Below, piece after piece: positions 40,572 to 52,459 of a stretch of 64,000 nt of DNA. Each line of letters starts with the position of its first letter. Position 1 is the stretch's first letter. The notes under the pieces were generated by a model. That model did not search any database, had not been told where the DNA came from, and worked only from the letters and a program-made list of their open reading frames with translations. The stretch spans positions 13,605,919 to 13,669,918 of the forward strand of contig CM030832.1 in NCBI GenBank assembly GCA_018105865.1, read 5' to 3'. The translations under genes and the position numbers were made by a program. Origin of the DNA: Metaphire vulgaris (Eukaryota > Annelida > Clitellata > Crassiclitellata > Megascolecidae).

Positions 40572-42248
40572 ATTGTATCTACCTCAATGCATTTAAATTT
40601 TTTCAAGCTGATGCAGTTGTGCAGTGTGTGAGCTTATAGCCTTACACCCTGGGTAATATAAGCGTGTCATACCGACTCTCATAGGCCTATAGGCGCTGGT
40701 GTAGCCACGAGGGGGCGGGACCCCTTCAGAGGCATAGCGACAGGGGGGTATATCGGTATATATACCCCTCCAAAAAATCCGACTACCTCAACATTTTTAT
40801 TGGTTAGTAGCCATTTTGTTCACATGTTGGACATTAACATATGTTTTGATTTTAAAATAGCAATGACTACACGTAGTTAAGATTTATACTCCTTCCCAAA
40901 TAAAATTCCTGGCTACGCCGCGAGTTCATCCACATGTGAAAAGCTGTTTGCTTCTGTTTCTTGCCGCTCAAGCGGTGTCACTTGACAAAGCGAAATTTAA
41001 CAAGTAAACCTAATGCGGTCAGTCTTGGCCGACCACGGAGACATCAGACATCAGTGCTCGGCTGGTAGATATTGTAAAAGCACCGTGTACTTGTTGCAAA
41101 AACCTGTTACATCTTATTAACCTCAAATGAATAACATTTCAAATAGGCCTACTATCCAGTCAAATTTCTCACTGAAACATGCTTGATATTATTTCGTCAC
41201 TGAACTTATAAAAGGCATATAAACAGGCGATGACTCGTAAAAATGTTTTCCATTTAAAGAAAGACAATGTTGGTATTGTTTTTATAGGTGTTGCAATTAA
41301 ATTTAAATTTCTGTTGCGGCCCGCGGCTCTGAGAAAGTTTTTAAAGTGGCCCGCGTTGTCAAAAAGGTTGGACAGCACTGATCTAGACAATGATTTAGGC
41401 CTATAAAAAATTCAGCAGCCGCAGCTGTAAAAATATTGTGCTAGAGAAAAATATATTTTGTATAGAATCAGCTGACTTGAATTTTCCCCATATGAAGTTG
41501 AAGTAGGCCCATCAGAATTTCAAAAGATTCAGCCATCGTTTACGTTAGCGCAACAATCTGAACGGTCTTTTAAGCAAAAATAAAAAAGGTCATCAGTCAT
41601 CACTAGTTCTTAACACTTGCCCCCGTGCTGCACTGGTTCACGACGGTAGTTTCATACAAAAATTGCCCATAAGTTATTCCGAGATTTTCCCTGTTGGGCT
41701 TTGGCAGTCTTCAGTGAAACTGTTGCTCTTCGCCATCATAGGCCTACCTGATTGTCTGCACTTTACATCCGATATTAGAAATTTTATTCTACTACCATTA
41801 TGGCTGATTTGTCGGTAGCTGGTAAAATTACATTTTTTCTCACAAAACCTTGTTTTGCACCCCCTTTCATTTCTTTCGTCACAAGAAATGCCTTTTGTTG
41901 CATCAGTTCCAGTGTTTTTAACATGACTACTTTGGGGCCGGGGCCGCCAGTTGTTTTTGCCCCCGGAGGCCCTAAAGTTCAAAGTTTCGTGCTGACGAGC
42001 AAAAAAAACGTCATTACCTGTTGGGCTTTTCTTTTTTATCCTGTTGAGCAAAAAAAACATCAAACGTCCTACCTGATTTTCTTTATCCTTTCAGCGAAAA
42101 AAAAAATTTTTATTCAGCACGTTCATTTGGCTGATTATTCGGTTAGCTGGTAAAATAACGTGTTTTTTAGTCACAAAACCTTGTTTTGCCCCCGGGGGAC
42201 AGTTCATTTCTTTCGTCCCCCACCCCCCGTTTTGCCACTGATCAGTTC
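40572..42248. other. Intergenic stretch of degenerate hAT-type fragments
   Basis: Several pieces resemble MITE ends: CAGAGGCATAGCGACAGG near 40728, CCTGGCTACGCC near 40907, GGTTGGACAGCACTG near 41369-41383 and TTTTGCCACTG near 42231. TGACGAGCAAAAAAAACGTC occurs at 41993. No pair has a matching duplication, so boundaries are not called. Confidence 0.4.
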
Positions 42249-42611
42249 TTATCGGTGTACAATCGCTGTACCCAGTGGCCGATTCAAGCAGATGTGAAGG
42301 CTTAGGCTAATTGCGTGACTGTCGCCCAGAATGTCCATGATCTCATCAAAGAAATCTGGCTTGTTCATCTTGCCACGTCCAGTAGTCGACTGGTTATCAG
42401 TGTAGGCTTTGACAGTTTCCTTTAAGTTGCGCCACTTCTGATCGCATTGAAGTGGTTGTAGGCCTGTTTTAAAAGCAACAAGCGTGTTTGCAATTTCAGT
42501 ACAAATAGACTGCTTCTTTGTTATCTTATCGGTTAAGCCATTCCAGCGTTGCTTTATCTGTTCCAACAGTAACAGGACTTCACATGTTTGAGACCCAAGA
42601 GAGAGACCCAA
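42249..42611 (-). CDS. Myb/SANT-like DNA-binding domain fragment, probably transposon-derived
   Basis: An open frame of 120 codons contains LLLLEQIKQRWNGL, PLQCDQKWRNLKETVKAY and KPDFFDEIMDILGD. The spaced tryptophans and the WRNLK and F(F)DEIxDILGD blocks are typical of MADF/Myb-SANT-like domains, such as the second protein of Harbinger transposons or MSANTD proteins. There is no strong start context, no partner transposase and no introns. It sits amid transposon debris. It could be a single-exon gene fragment; function is inferred only from the fold. Confidence 0.5.
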   Translation of the reverse strand: MGLSLGSQTCEVLLLLEQIKQRWNGLTDKITKKQSICTEIANTLVAFKTGLQPLQCDQKWRNLKETVKAYTDNQSTTGRGKMNKPDFFDEIMDILGDSHAISLSLHICLNRPLGTAIVHR

Positions 42612-44875
42612 ATTTTAAAATTGACAACGCAATATAACGTCATAATAAAGTGATAAAAAGCGCAAAAAGGTCGTCACTTACATCTTTTACATTGAAATAA
42701 TTTTTCTGGTCATCGCGGGCCCTTTGTTTATCGCCGGGTCCCGGTAAAAATGTACCCTCTGTCCCCCTCTCGTCGGCTCTGGCCGTGGTTGAACAGATAG
42801 CATCTCTAGGCCCTAAATAGCCAGTGTGTAAAATCTCCACCTTTCATTGTCATTTCTAGACTTTGATCGGCTTTTCGTATCACGTAGTTGTGAAACTACA
42901 GAGATCTGAGAGACCAGCTATAAGGTCTGCTCTATCTATTCAACGTCTGCTGTTTTCAAAATATCACATTTATGCAAAAACGCTTCGCTTTCTATCGTAA
43001 AGATTGGCTTTAAAAACTCGGCAGATTTCCGTATAGGAAGTTTCTTACAATTTCTCTTCGATTATAACAGAATTTTTTCGTCACTTTGTCTCGGCGAATG
43101 GCCACGCGTCGTAATTTCGTGTAGAAATTCATTTGTTAAAAGTAGGCCTAGATTAATTAATTCCGGAATTAGCTCCCGCTATTGGACGACACGTGGCCTA
43201 ATAATGGGTTCATTAAAGTTAAAGCCAAAAGTCAACCTCGTTATTACAAAGTGATGCAATGTGTGTCCATGAGTTGTACATGCAACCCCACGGTGCCCTA
43301 ATATCTTGAGCCATTGTGGGTCGCTAGCTGTAGCGGCAGCGAGTGATACGTCTACTTTATCTTTATTTTATCTTTCTCGACGACTTCTATAGCGCCGCAC
43401 TCACAACGAAGGCCGAAGTCAAAGGCGCTTTGACATAATTTGGCATGCCACGTGCCGGCATGTCTACTGGTCAAACGCTTATAATACATCACATACATTA
43501 ATACATTCACATTCACATTACTCACACATTCTTGAGAAAACATCACCGCCCAAACGGCGACTGAAAATATGATAAAACTAATCAGCTGCTCATCGTGAAA
43601 TTATGCTGTATGTAGATCATGCTAGTATCGCTCAAGTGATGGTGGTTGGGAATCAAATAAACTGCAGCGTTGATTAGTCTACAGTAGCCGAAGTTTTATT
43701 CATTTAATTTCCAACATGTAGGCCTACAATTTTAGGGGAGCTCACCACGCACCCTCAAGCTCGTCAGGGTTTTTTGACGGTTGAGGGCGCCAACAGTACA
43801 TCTTGCCCCGGGCGCCGGATAGCCTCGCTACGCCACTGTCCAGACCTCGTTCATGCAGCTCACAACGCATCGCTTCCTCAAGTCCCCTAGCTAGTTGGGA
43901 CTGGACATGTCGGTCTATAGAAGCCTTGGTGCTCCTTCCCCTATTCCGGAACCCTGGTAACACTACTGCATATAGACATCATAGTCCATTTGCCTGTCAT
44001 TTTGCGTGTTATATATTGTTACTATTGAATCAACAGACTCGTCGATACAATGCAATAATTAGTTCATGAATCTGAGCATAAAATAAAAAATCTAATCAAT
44101 AATAAACTTCCGCAATATAAAGCCATGTTGGCGAGATATCACATCAACCTGTCGTCAACAATAAAATGTTTCACGATCTTGCTCAATATGGAAGTTCGAT
44201 GCATATTTTCTCAAGCACGTAAACACTGACAATACAAAAATGGCAATGCAGCCTAATTTGCGTCTGGGATCGAAACATTAGACGTTTCCCGTGTTATTAT
44301 GCAGACATCGTTGATTCGTTTGTCTGTATTTCAAATTCCGATCAATTGCTTTTGAAAGCTCGCGAGTTGTTAGTATTAGGAACGAATGTCTCTAACTTAA
44401 CCATCCACTATTAAATGACGCATTTCACTTCAAATCAGGTCTACCAGAATTGTGTCGAATACATCCGTTATATAGGCTATTGATTAACCCATATGCGGCG
44501 ATGCTTTTAAGCAGGACGTCTGACACCAACCTAACATTTCAGTAGGCCTGCCAATGCATGGTCGGACGTTCCAATAAATATAATAACAATGTCCTGATTA
44601 GGCGTTCGAGGATTAACAATCAAAATCGTAGCCAGAATTTTAATTCGGGACTCTTTACTCGTCTTTTGACCAAGCGGAAGACGAGAATATGTGTCGTGAG
44701 AGTTGCGAAGTTTCAAACCAAACTTCATTCTAATTATTCTCATCACTTTTTAAAGATTTAGGATTAGACCTACAGGTTTAGATGACGTCATAAATCGCGT
44801 TTAGCATCTTTTCAACTCGAGTAAATTTTGTGCGCAGTTTCGGGATTCTTTGAAAACTAAAACACCCCCACTAAC

Positions 44876-44877
<2 letters not shown>
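42612..44877. other. Intergenic stretch, no gene seen
   Basis: It contains a TGATAAAAAGCGCAAAAAGGTC motif near 42651, the TATAGCGCC-type repeat (43380-43438), a MITE-like end CTACGCCACTG (about 43828-43838) and several TAGGCCTA octamers. No exon with splice signals is recognised. Confidence 0.5.
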
Positions 44878-44963
<86 letters not shown>

Positions 44964-44971
44964 AAGAAGAA
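44878..44971. repeat. (AAT)n then (AAG)n microsatellite
   Basis: AAT triplets run to about 44934, then AAG triplets. Confidence 0.95.
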
Positions 44972-45326
44972 AGGAAGAAGAGAATAATACCAATAAGATA
45001 TAGTTAATCTACTTCTAACCTACTGTACATGCCCTGTAAATGCAGCACATAAGAGGGTTTTAGGGTTAATGTCTGGCTTCTATTCGAAGCAAACGTCGTC
45101 GATGCCTTAATTCCGCTTTTAAATTATTCAGACGATGTCAAACCGACGATCTTCCTGGTCCCGATTTCGAGTCTTAAAACTTCTTGCTCAAGCGGAGTCT
45201 CTCCTATATTTTCGCTCGGGTTCATTTCGTATTCGTAGCAGCCAATCAACGCTCAAAGAAAGCAAAACGCTGGAAATGGTTAAATTGAATTTTATGGCGC
45301 AATGTTACGCAGAAAATCTCTGGGCA

Positions 45327-46186
45327 TCACCACGGCCTCCACATATTCGATTGATTTCCGACCACAGACCCCGCCGTGCTGCTGGGTAATAGAATGTAGT
45401 GGGGCTGATATTGGTTGCCGTTGTCTAACGCGTTGTCTGCCAAGGGCGATGGTTGCTGTTGTTGTCGTCGTTGTTGTGGTTGCGTGAAATCGGGTCCTGA
45501 CGTTGTTGGAAGCGGCCATTTGCCGTTGGCATCGAACGTACCGCTGTACGCTACCGTTGTCTTGGTTTCACTCTCATTTTCTGCAACATCTGCGATTAAC
45601 CTGTCACGATCGGCGATCATCGTTGCCTGGAAGTCATCTGCCGGCGACGCAACTGGTGAAATTGTTTCGTAGCTGCCGTGCGATGTCCCGCTGTCCATTT
45701 CCAGTCGATCCGTCGACGACATTTTCAAACGCCTGTGCTCAGCCGACGTTCCATCGCCAAGAGCAAGGCTGCTGCTGCTGCTGCTGCTGCTATGACCGAC
45801 CGTATTCGCCAGGACGTAGACAGTTTGCCCCGTCGCCAGTTTTGCAGGAATCAGTTGGACCGGATACATCACGGAGGCGGACGAAGGGGCGCTGGACGGA
45901 GGCAGGTCGGTGTTGTTGACGGGTAACGCGGATTCGGCGACGGACGAGGGGTTTGCGAACGACTGCGCCAGAATCGTTCGAAGATGATCTCCCCGACCAG
46001 GTAGTACGATTTCGTTTTGCTGGAGTTGGCTGGCCAGGTGTTGCATGAGTGTGGAGCGGGTCGCCGGAGTCAAGCATTCGATCTTCTCCAGATAATTAGC
46101 AACTTCTTTCGCGCACTCGCGAAATCCAGACACGTATTTGCTCTGGATAGACGACGAAGATTCGTTCGAAGTCTGAAGAATATTTC
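45327..46186 (-). CDS. Hes: Hes exon 4: Orange domain, linker, WRPW
   Basis: It opens NILQTSNESSSSIQSKYVSG. After the Orange domain come a Pro/Ser-rich segment, a serine run encoded by CTG-strand triplets (about 45771-45792) and a Gln/Arg run (QQRRQQQQ). It closes WRPW-TGA. The acceptor is ATTTTAG. The linker is long for HES proteins and shows no other domain. Confidence 0.95.
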
Positions 46187-46649
46187 CTAAAATATCAATC
46201 GCCAACACGATTAATTTTGTTTTGAAGAGTCAATGCAATTTTTAATTTTGTTGAAAGTTTTAGACAACCGAAAATGTGTATTTTTACGTTTTACAAGTCT
46301 ACTAATCATTCAGTGCTAAATTTAGCTTGAGATTTAAATATATTGCTGATCTGCTGAGCATAAGTAAGTAAAGATCTTGTTAATTTCTATAGCGCCTTCA
46401 GAAGCAACACCGAAGTAGCTCCGTATTCGTAGGCGCGTAATCTTCATTAGTCCTACACTGTATGTCTTTCTTTGTCTAGTCCAACTACTCCAATTACTAT
46501 GTTTCAAGTTATCTTACAAACGCAGCACTTTCATTTAGGCCCCCTAGTACCCTACGTATACCAAATCGCATTATCTATGTTCTGTACAGGTGCATACAAA
46601 TGGCATCACCAATATGCACAATTGCACATGTCATGTCATATGCATAGGC

Positions 46650-46705
<56 letters not shown>

Positions 46706-49574
46706 TTGTGTGTGCGCGCGCGCGTCGCTGCATTCAGGCATGAACGAGTACTTATAATGCTAGAATGTCACCTCTAAATTCTCGCCAGTTCATTTATCTG
46801 TTCAAGCAGATCACTGGTCAACTGTTCCCAACACAGGTCACAATAAATCAAACTTATAGAATTGCTGAGCTGCGCAGCAGAGCATGTAGTTAGCTGACTA
46901 TATGCAGAATTTCACGTCAAGAAACCAGACTGTGGTGTAGTTCCTGCGTCCTGAGTCTTCCGCATTTAAGCAAAAGTTCGCGTTTTAGCGCTGTAGGCCT
47001 ACAGATTCGAATAACTGAGTCCATTTGCCATAAAAACCGTAATTTCAACTAGTTTTGACAAATTAAGAATTTTCACATCCACAGAATCCACAGCAACTGT
47101 GCTGATACAAGCAGAGTCCACCGTCTATACCAGATGGAACCGATTAAGTACCAACGACAAGCGACAACTTAACCTATCACCTTTGTCATCAGGTTTAACG
47201 AGACTGACTGTTTCGCACCTGACATTTTCTGTCGTTTGACTGATTTCAAATAGTTGACGGTCATTTCTAGGATATCAGCTTTCTCCAATTTCGAACGATA
47301 CGAATTCTACAACGCAAATGATTCAAAATCAAAAGGCTAATACTTACAAAGTAATCAATTTTACATCGTTTCAAACTTCTGCAGCGTTAGTTCTGCAAAT
47401 GAGATTTTCCAGATACACTCAATTCATCTTCCCAACAATTGGATTTATCAGCATTGGCTTACAGTAGCTACGAAGGCCGCCGGCAGTGCGGTGGCGGCTC
47501 TAGGATTTGGCAAGTGGGGGGCGTTGGGGTGACAACTAATTGGGGGCCAACCATTTGTTGTTTAATGTATGTAGGTGGGTGGGAGCCACTGGGGGCCAGG
47601 CACTCAATCTGGCTCCATGAAGCCGCCACTGCGGCAGTGGCGTAAACCTGGCGTCAACATGGGGGGGGGGGGTAGAATCGTCCATAAAGTCAGGTCAGAT
47701 CTCTTTTCATCTCCCAAAATCTCAAAAAGTCTTGACGAGCAAAAAAGGTCATCAGGTCATACGTAATGAGTGATATTACCATTAGGCACAAAACATTGGA
47801 GGGGATAATTGATGCTCCGTTCCCCCTCTTACTAATTATTGGGGGGACCGTCCCCCGCCGTCCCCTCGTGTTTTACGCCCTTGGTCGCCGGGACCCTCTT
47901 CTGGATGGACCAGTTAGAGATTTCGTGCAAAACCGACAAGAAAGTTTCATCGGGAGAGTATGTGTATTCAAATGCTCTTTTCACTGTATACAGACAGTAG
48001 ACTATGGAGTATGCAGACAGTAGACTATGGAGTATACATACAGTATAGACTATGGAGTATACAGACAGTATAGACTATGGAGTATTTGCATCTGCTCTAA
48101 AACTCTGGAACTGAATGGCGATTGAAGATGGCAGCGGGTGGTCACCTCTTCTTCGTCGTCTTTCTTCGTAACTTCGAGCAGCAAAGACTTGAGTTGATCG
48201 AGACAGTTGTTTATCCTTTCGCGACGTCGTTTCTCCATCAAAGGCTTCGCGATCTGCAAAAGTCAAAAACAAACGTGAGGATCCACTGTTGAGATGGAAT
48301 GAAAAATCGACAAATTCAGTCATAGCCAGGCAGGTAAGTATGTGAAACCATAGGCGTAAACTTCCATTAGACCTCAGTTTTTGAGAGGCCATCGATTTCT
48401 CAACCAAGTTTACGTCAATGTGATAAACTGTGCTGATACAAGCAATTGCCTTTGCATCCATGTCCGAATATTTTTTTCTTTGTTAAAAGAATTTTAGCTC
48501 CATAAGAGCAAAAGCCTATAAATGTAGCTCTTTTCAAGGACGTTACGATAGCCTAATAGGCTGCATATAGTAAACGCCAGTTAAAAATTCTGAGCGAACT
48601 TCTAAAGGATCCAATTAAGCCTTCACTTTGTACTTGTCATAAATATATAATCGCTGTTTAATAAGTGGAATAGATTATTTCAATTCGACTGTTCCCACTT
48701 AAACAATGCCACCATGCGTCGATTGCCAGTTCTTTCTTGACTGGACGTGACACGTGTCTGTTAACAGAGCACAGGCCTAGATTAGGCCTAACACTGGCGT
48801 CAGTGAACTCGCAAACTTTGACCTTTGACTTTTCGTCGGATCGATCTAAATTTTAAATGATTGCATGCCGTTTGAGTTCTATTCATATTCGTCAACAAGG
48901 ACGCGCGATTTACACTGACCGATGGCAGCAATAGCATCAGTTGGGGGGAGGGGGGGTTCAGAGCCGACGTTGGTTCAGTCACGCCCTGCACCGGCCTCCG
49001 ATCTAAAATAATTATAGGGGTCGATCATTGGTCAACCGATCCATCTTGACCCGAGGGTAAATCGCCACATAAAACGTCGCGAAATTCGCTGACCACGGGC
49101 GAGCGAGGGCGTGAAGAGGGCAAAGGTCACGAGATTCATCACGCCCAAAAAGTCAAAATGACCGTCGATACGTGTTGATGAAGTGGTACAGTTGACAGTC
49201 GAATATCTCCGGTGAGCGTCTCCGCCTCATGTGACGCCTTCGAGGGAGATCGGGTACGTGAGGCAGGGACAGAGGACGGTAGCAGCAGGAAGATGATATC
49301 TGGCATATTTTTGGCCTCGGATTCGAGCGCTTTCTTGGCGCGACGAGTGTCAGATGCGCGTAATTAGGCAACGCTGCATTCCGTCCGGCAAAGACGGGAG
49401 ACGAATGAAAAGGTTGAATAGAGAGCGAAGAGACGCGATCACTTTTAAAGACCCTCCTGTGTGCAAAGAGAACGTCCTCGGTTGGAAATCGAAAATGTAA
49501 CGAAAGACGGTTTCAAAGAAACGGAAGAAGGAAAGATTTAGGCGAAGTTCAGACAAAGAGACGGATTTGGCGCA

Positions 49575-49633
<59 letters not shown>

Positions 49634-52390
49634 CGTGCAAATCGGAAAATTAGGTTATAGTATATAGGACCATTAAGCGACTTCCGACAAGGCTTTGTCA
49701 AAAACGAAGCTTATCCAAATCTGTCAGTTGCTTTTTTTCAAATTACTACCAGAGTAATTTGTCATTCATAAGACGAAATAGGCTGCCGAAGATTCAGTCC
49801 ATTTGAGAATTCTTATCTGTTCGTGTTTATTCACTTTTCGTAATTAAGATATTCTGTTTGCAACATCTTACAGATGTCACGTCTCGTTTCTGTAGTTGGC
49901 CTATAGGAGACGGGTTCACGAGGGACAATGACTGCCTGACGTAGACATCTCCCAGTTCACAATGTTTTATCACCGATCGGCCAATTCCGAGTTTTACTTT
50001 TAGTCGAATAAATCGCCGTTTTTCTGATTATTTCGGTTATTAAACTCATCTTAAGATCAGGGTCGTAACTTCACTCCTTAATTGAGGCTCTGGAGCAGCA
50101 ATGGGTCGGAGGCCCCTTGAAAGTTTCATGAAAATGTAGTCTACATGCTGATCTTCGACGAGGAAACCCCCACCCTCTGAACCCCTGATATTATGGTATG
50201 GCTTAAGTGCTTTGGATTAACTAGTTTAAAATATAGTAATTTGCAATGATTTTAGATTTCCTATTACCATGACACCTGACGCATACGGCTGCAGCATACA
50301 GTACAGCACTTATACCATATACCGCAACTGTTTACAACTTTAGACCTACGTTCGCTCAACTAAAGCACGGTAGAAAATGACCAACCATTGTCAGCATCAG
50401 TGGCGGTTCCACGTGGGGATGAGTGGGGATGCATCCCCACCGGACTTTCGGACTTACCTTTTTGCTTGTTAAACCTATTTTTCGGTAAAAGTGTAGAAAA
50501 ATGTAGTGAAATGAGGGATACAATTCTTTTTCCAGCCTTTTTCGGCAAAGGTAATTGATCTTTTTTCTTCTATTTTCACCTCCCCGCAACTTTCTATGAA
50601 TTCATTCATTCTCCCCACCAAGAAAACCTGGAACCGCCACTGATCAGTATCACATCAGTTCCAATCTTCATTTATTGAACTTAATTTACATCGCTCGTCT
50701 CGCTTTCTTTGTGGCAAGTTAAAATAATCAGAAAATTTAAGCCGTCCAGGTTTAATAGCGCTGACGCTGGTGGCTGACGTTCAGGTTTAATTAATTAAAG
50801 ACCATGCAAGCTTCGATTCTATACTCAAAAGTGCAAGATCTGAAGTCTGTCCGGACAACAGGATGCTCGCAGATAGCTTTTGATCATTCTTAATTTGGAG
50901 AAGCTCCATTTGCAGCTGGCCACAGTAACAGGAAGAGCATTTAAGATGTCGTAATTACGTAATACTGGAAATGACCTTTTTGAACCTGTAACGATTAGAC
51001 AATAGACAATAGATCCACCTCAGCAGTAGGTAACAAATATTTTTACAATTACAAATTATTTTATTTTATAGCTAAAAGTTCAATTACATTTATTACGTTT
51101 CTTACGTTATTTCCCAACATACTAAGGAATCAGATTAATAATATTGAGGAATCAATAATAATAATAATCAAATTAAATAATCAAATGTTTATTAAAAAAG
51201 AATAACCCAAAAGCTTACAATGCCCAAATACTTTTAAACAAGATCTATTTCAAATTATTCATCTGATTTTAAGTCTAGACTCTTTACCATTAAACTTGTT
51301 GGGCCTCGTATTTGGAATAGACTTCCCATTTCTTTTTTTAAAGTTATCCAATTTAAATGAATTTTAAAGAAAGGCTAAACAATATATCATATCAGGTAGG
51401 CTAAATGTTAATCATATAGGCTATGTTCTCTAGCTGTTTCTAATTATATTTATAGATTATATCTGTCTACTTTGATGACATCAGATTGTTAATAATTTCA
51501 AAGTAAATAGTTAATATTATCTAAGGTACCTACGTGCGGGAATTTCGTTCCAGTCAGGTATCCTATTTCCTTTATATGCTTACTGTATAGTGTGAAATTA
51601 TGAGCACATGAGCAACTGTTTCCCTATTTGACTTTGAAATTTAATATTTTTTCTATTGCTTGCTATGATTTATCAGGATGCAATGCTCATTTTCATTTTC
51701 CCTTTCTCTCCTTTATGCAGAAAAGCTCAAATAGACTGCTGAGTTTTCATTTATGCAATTTCTTTTAAGTGTTCTGGATTATGCTTTGATAATTAAGTTT
51801 CTGAATGTTCATCTTATTCATATTGTGCTTTTCTTGCCATTCTGTAATTAGTGTTATGATATGTTGTTGTTTGCCGATTTGGAAATAATAAAGAAACCCT
51901 TCTAAAAACCTCAATAAGATTAAGAGATGTAATACGCTGCATGGCGTTAATTAATAATACGACGTCTCTCTGCCCTTCGATGGCAGATTTTAACGTTAAA
52001 CGTCCGTAAACCGGCTTTAACCAGCAGACTCAGCTGCCCCCCCCCCAAAAAAAAAAACTGCGCATATTTTAATATTTTCCCCATACTAATACGGAGGCCC
52101 TTGGATATTCGGAGGCCCAGGGGTGCCGCTCGGGCAGCTCCGACCTAGTTACGGGCCTCCTTAAGACACCTGTAAGTTGACCGTAAGGCTTACTAATAGT
52201 AAGTAGTGCACGCCTATATGTCTTGGTATCCTATGAACCTTGTGAATACTGTAAGTACACCTGAATGTCTAGGTGGTACCGTCTTGTTTTGTTTTCTATG
52301 GTTTGAAGTTATTCATTTGAAATCCCGTGAGGTTTGGGTCGGTGACTGGAACTGTACACCGCGCGGCTTCCCACTGTGATGGGTGATATA

Positions 52391-52459
<69 letters not shown>

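Larger units (their letters stand above)
50058..52159. mobile_element. Probable hAT-type element with nested insertions
   Basis: It starts CAGGGTCGTAAC and ends with the inverse of GAGGCCCGTAAC. The flanks CTTAAGAT (50050-50057) and CTTAAGAC (52160-52167) match at 7 of 8. It holds the MITE 50398-50642 and the LINE remnant 51230-51896. The ends are only moderately similar, so the call is tentative. Confidence 0.5.

Noticed and set aside
38499..40922. A single large hAT from CAGTGTCGTAGCCAGG (38499) to CCTGGCTACGCC (about 40918)
   Set aside because: The ends resemble each other, but the flanking octamers do not match and the right end lacks CACTG.
45415..45926. Overlapping plus-strand open frames opposite Hes exon 4
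   Set aside because: They are antisense shadows of the biased Hes codons. They have no splice signals or family similarity.
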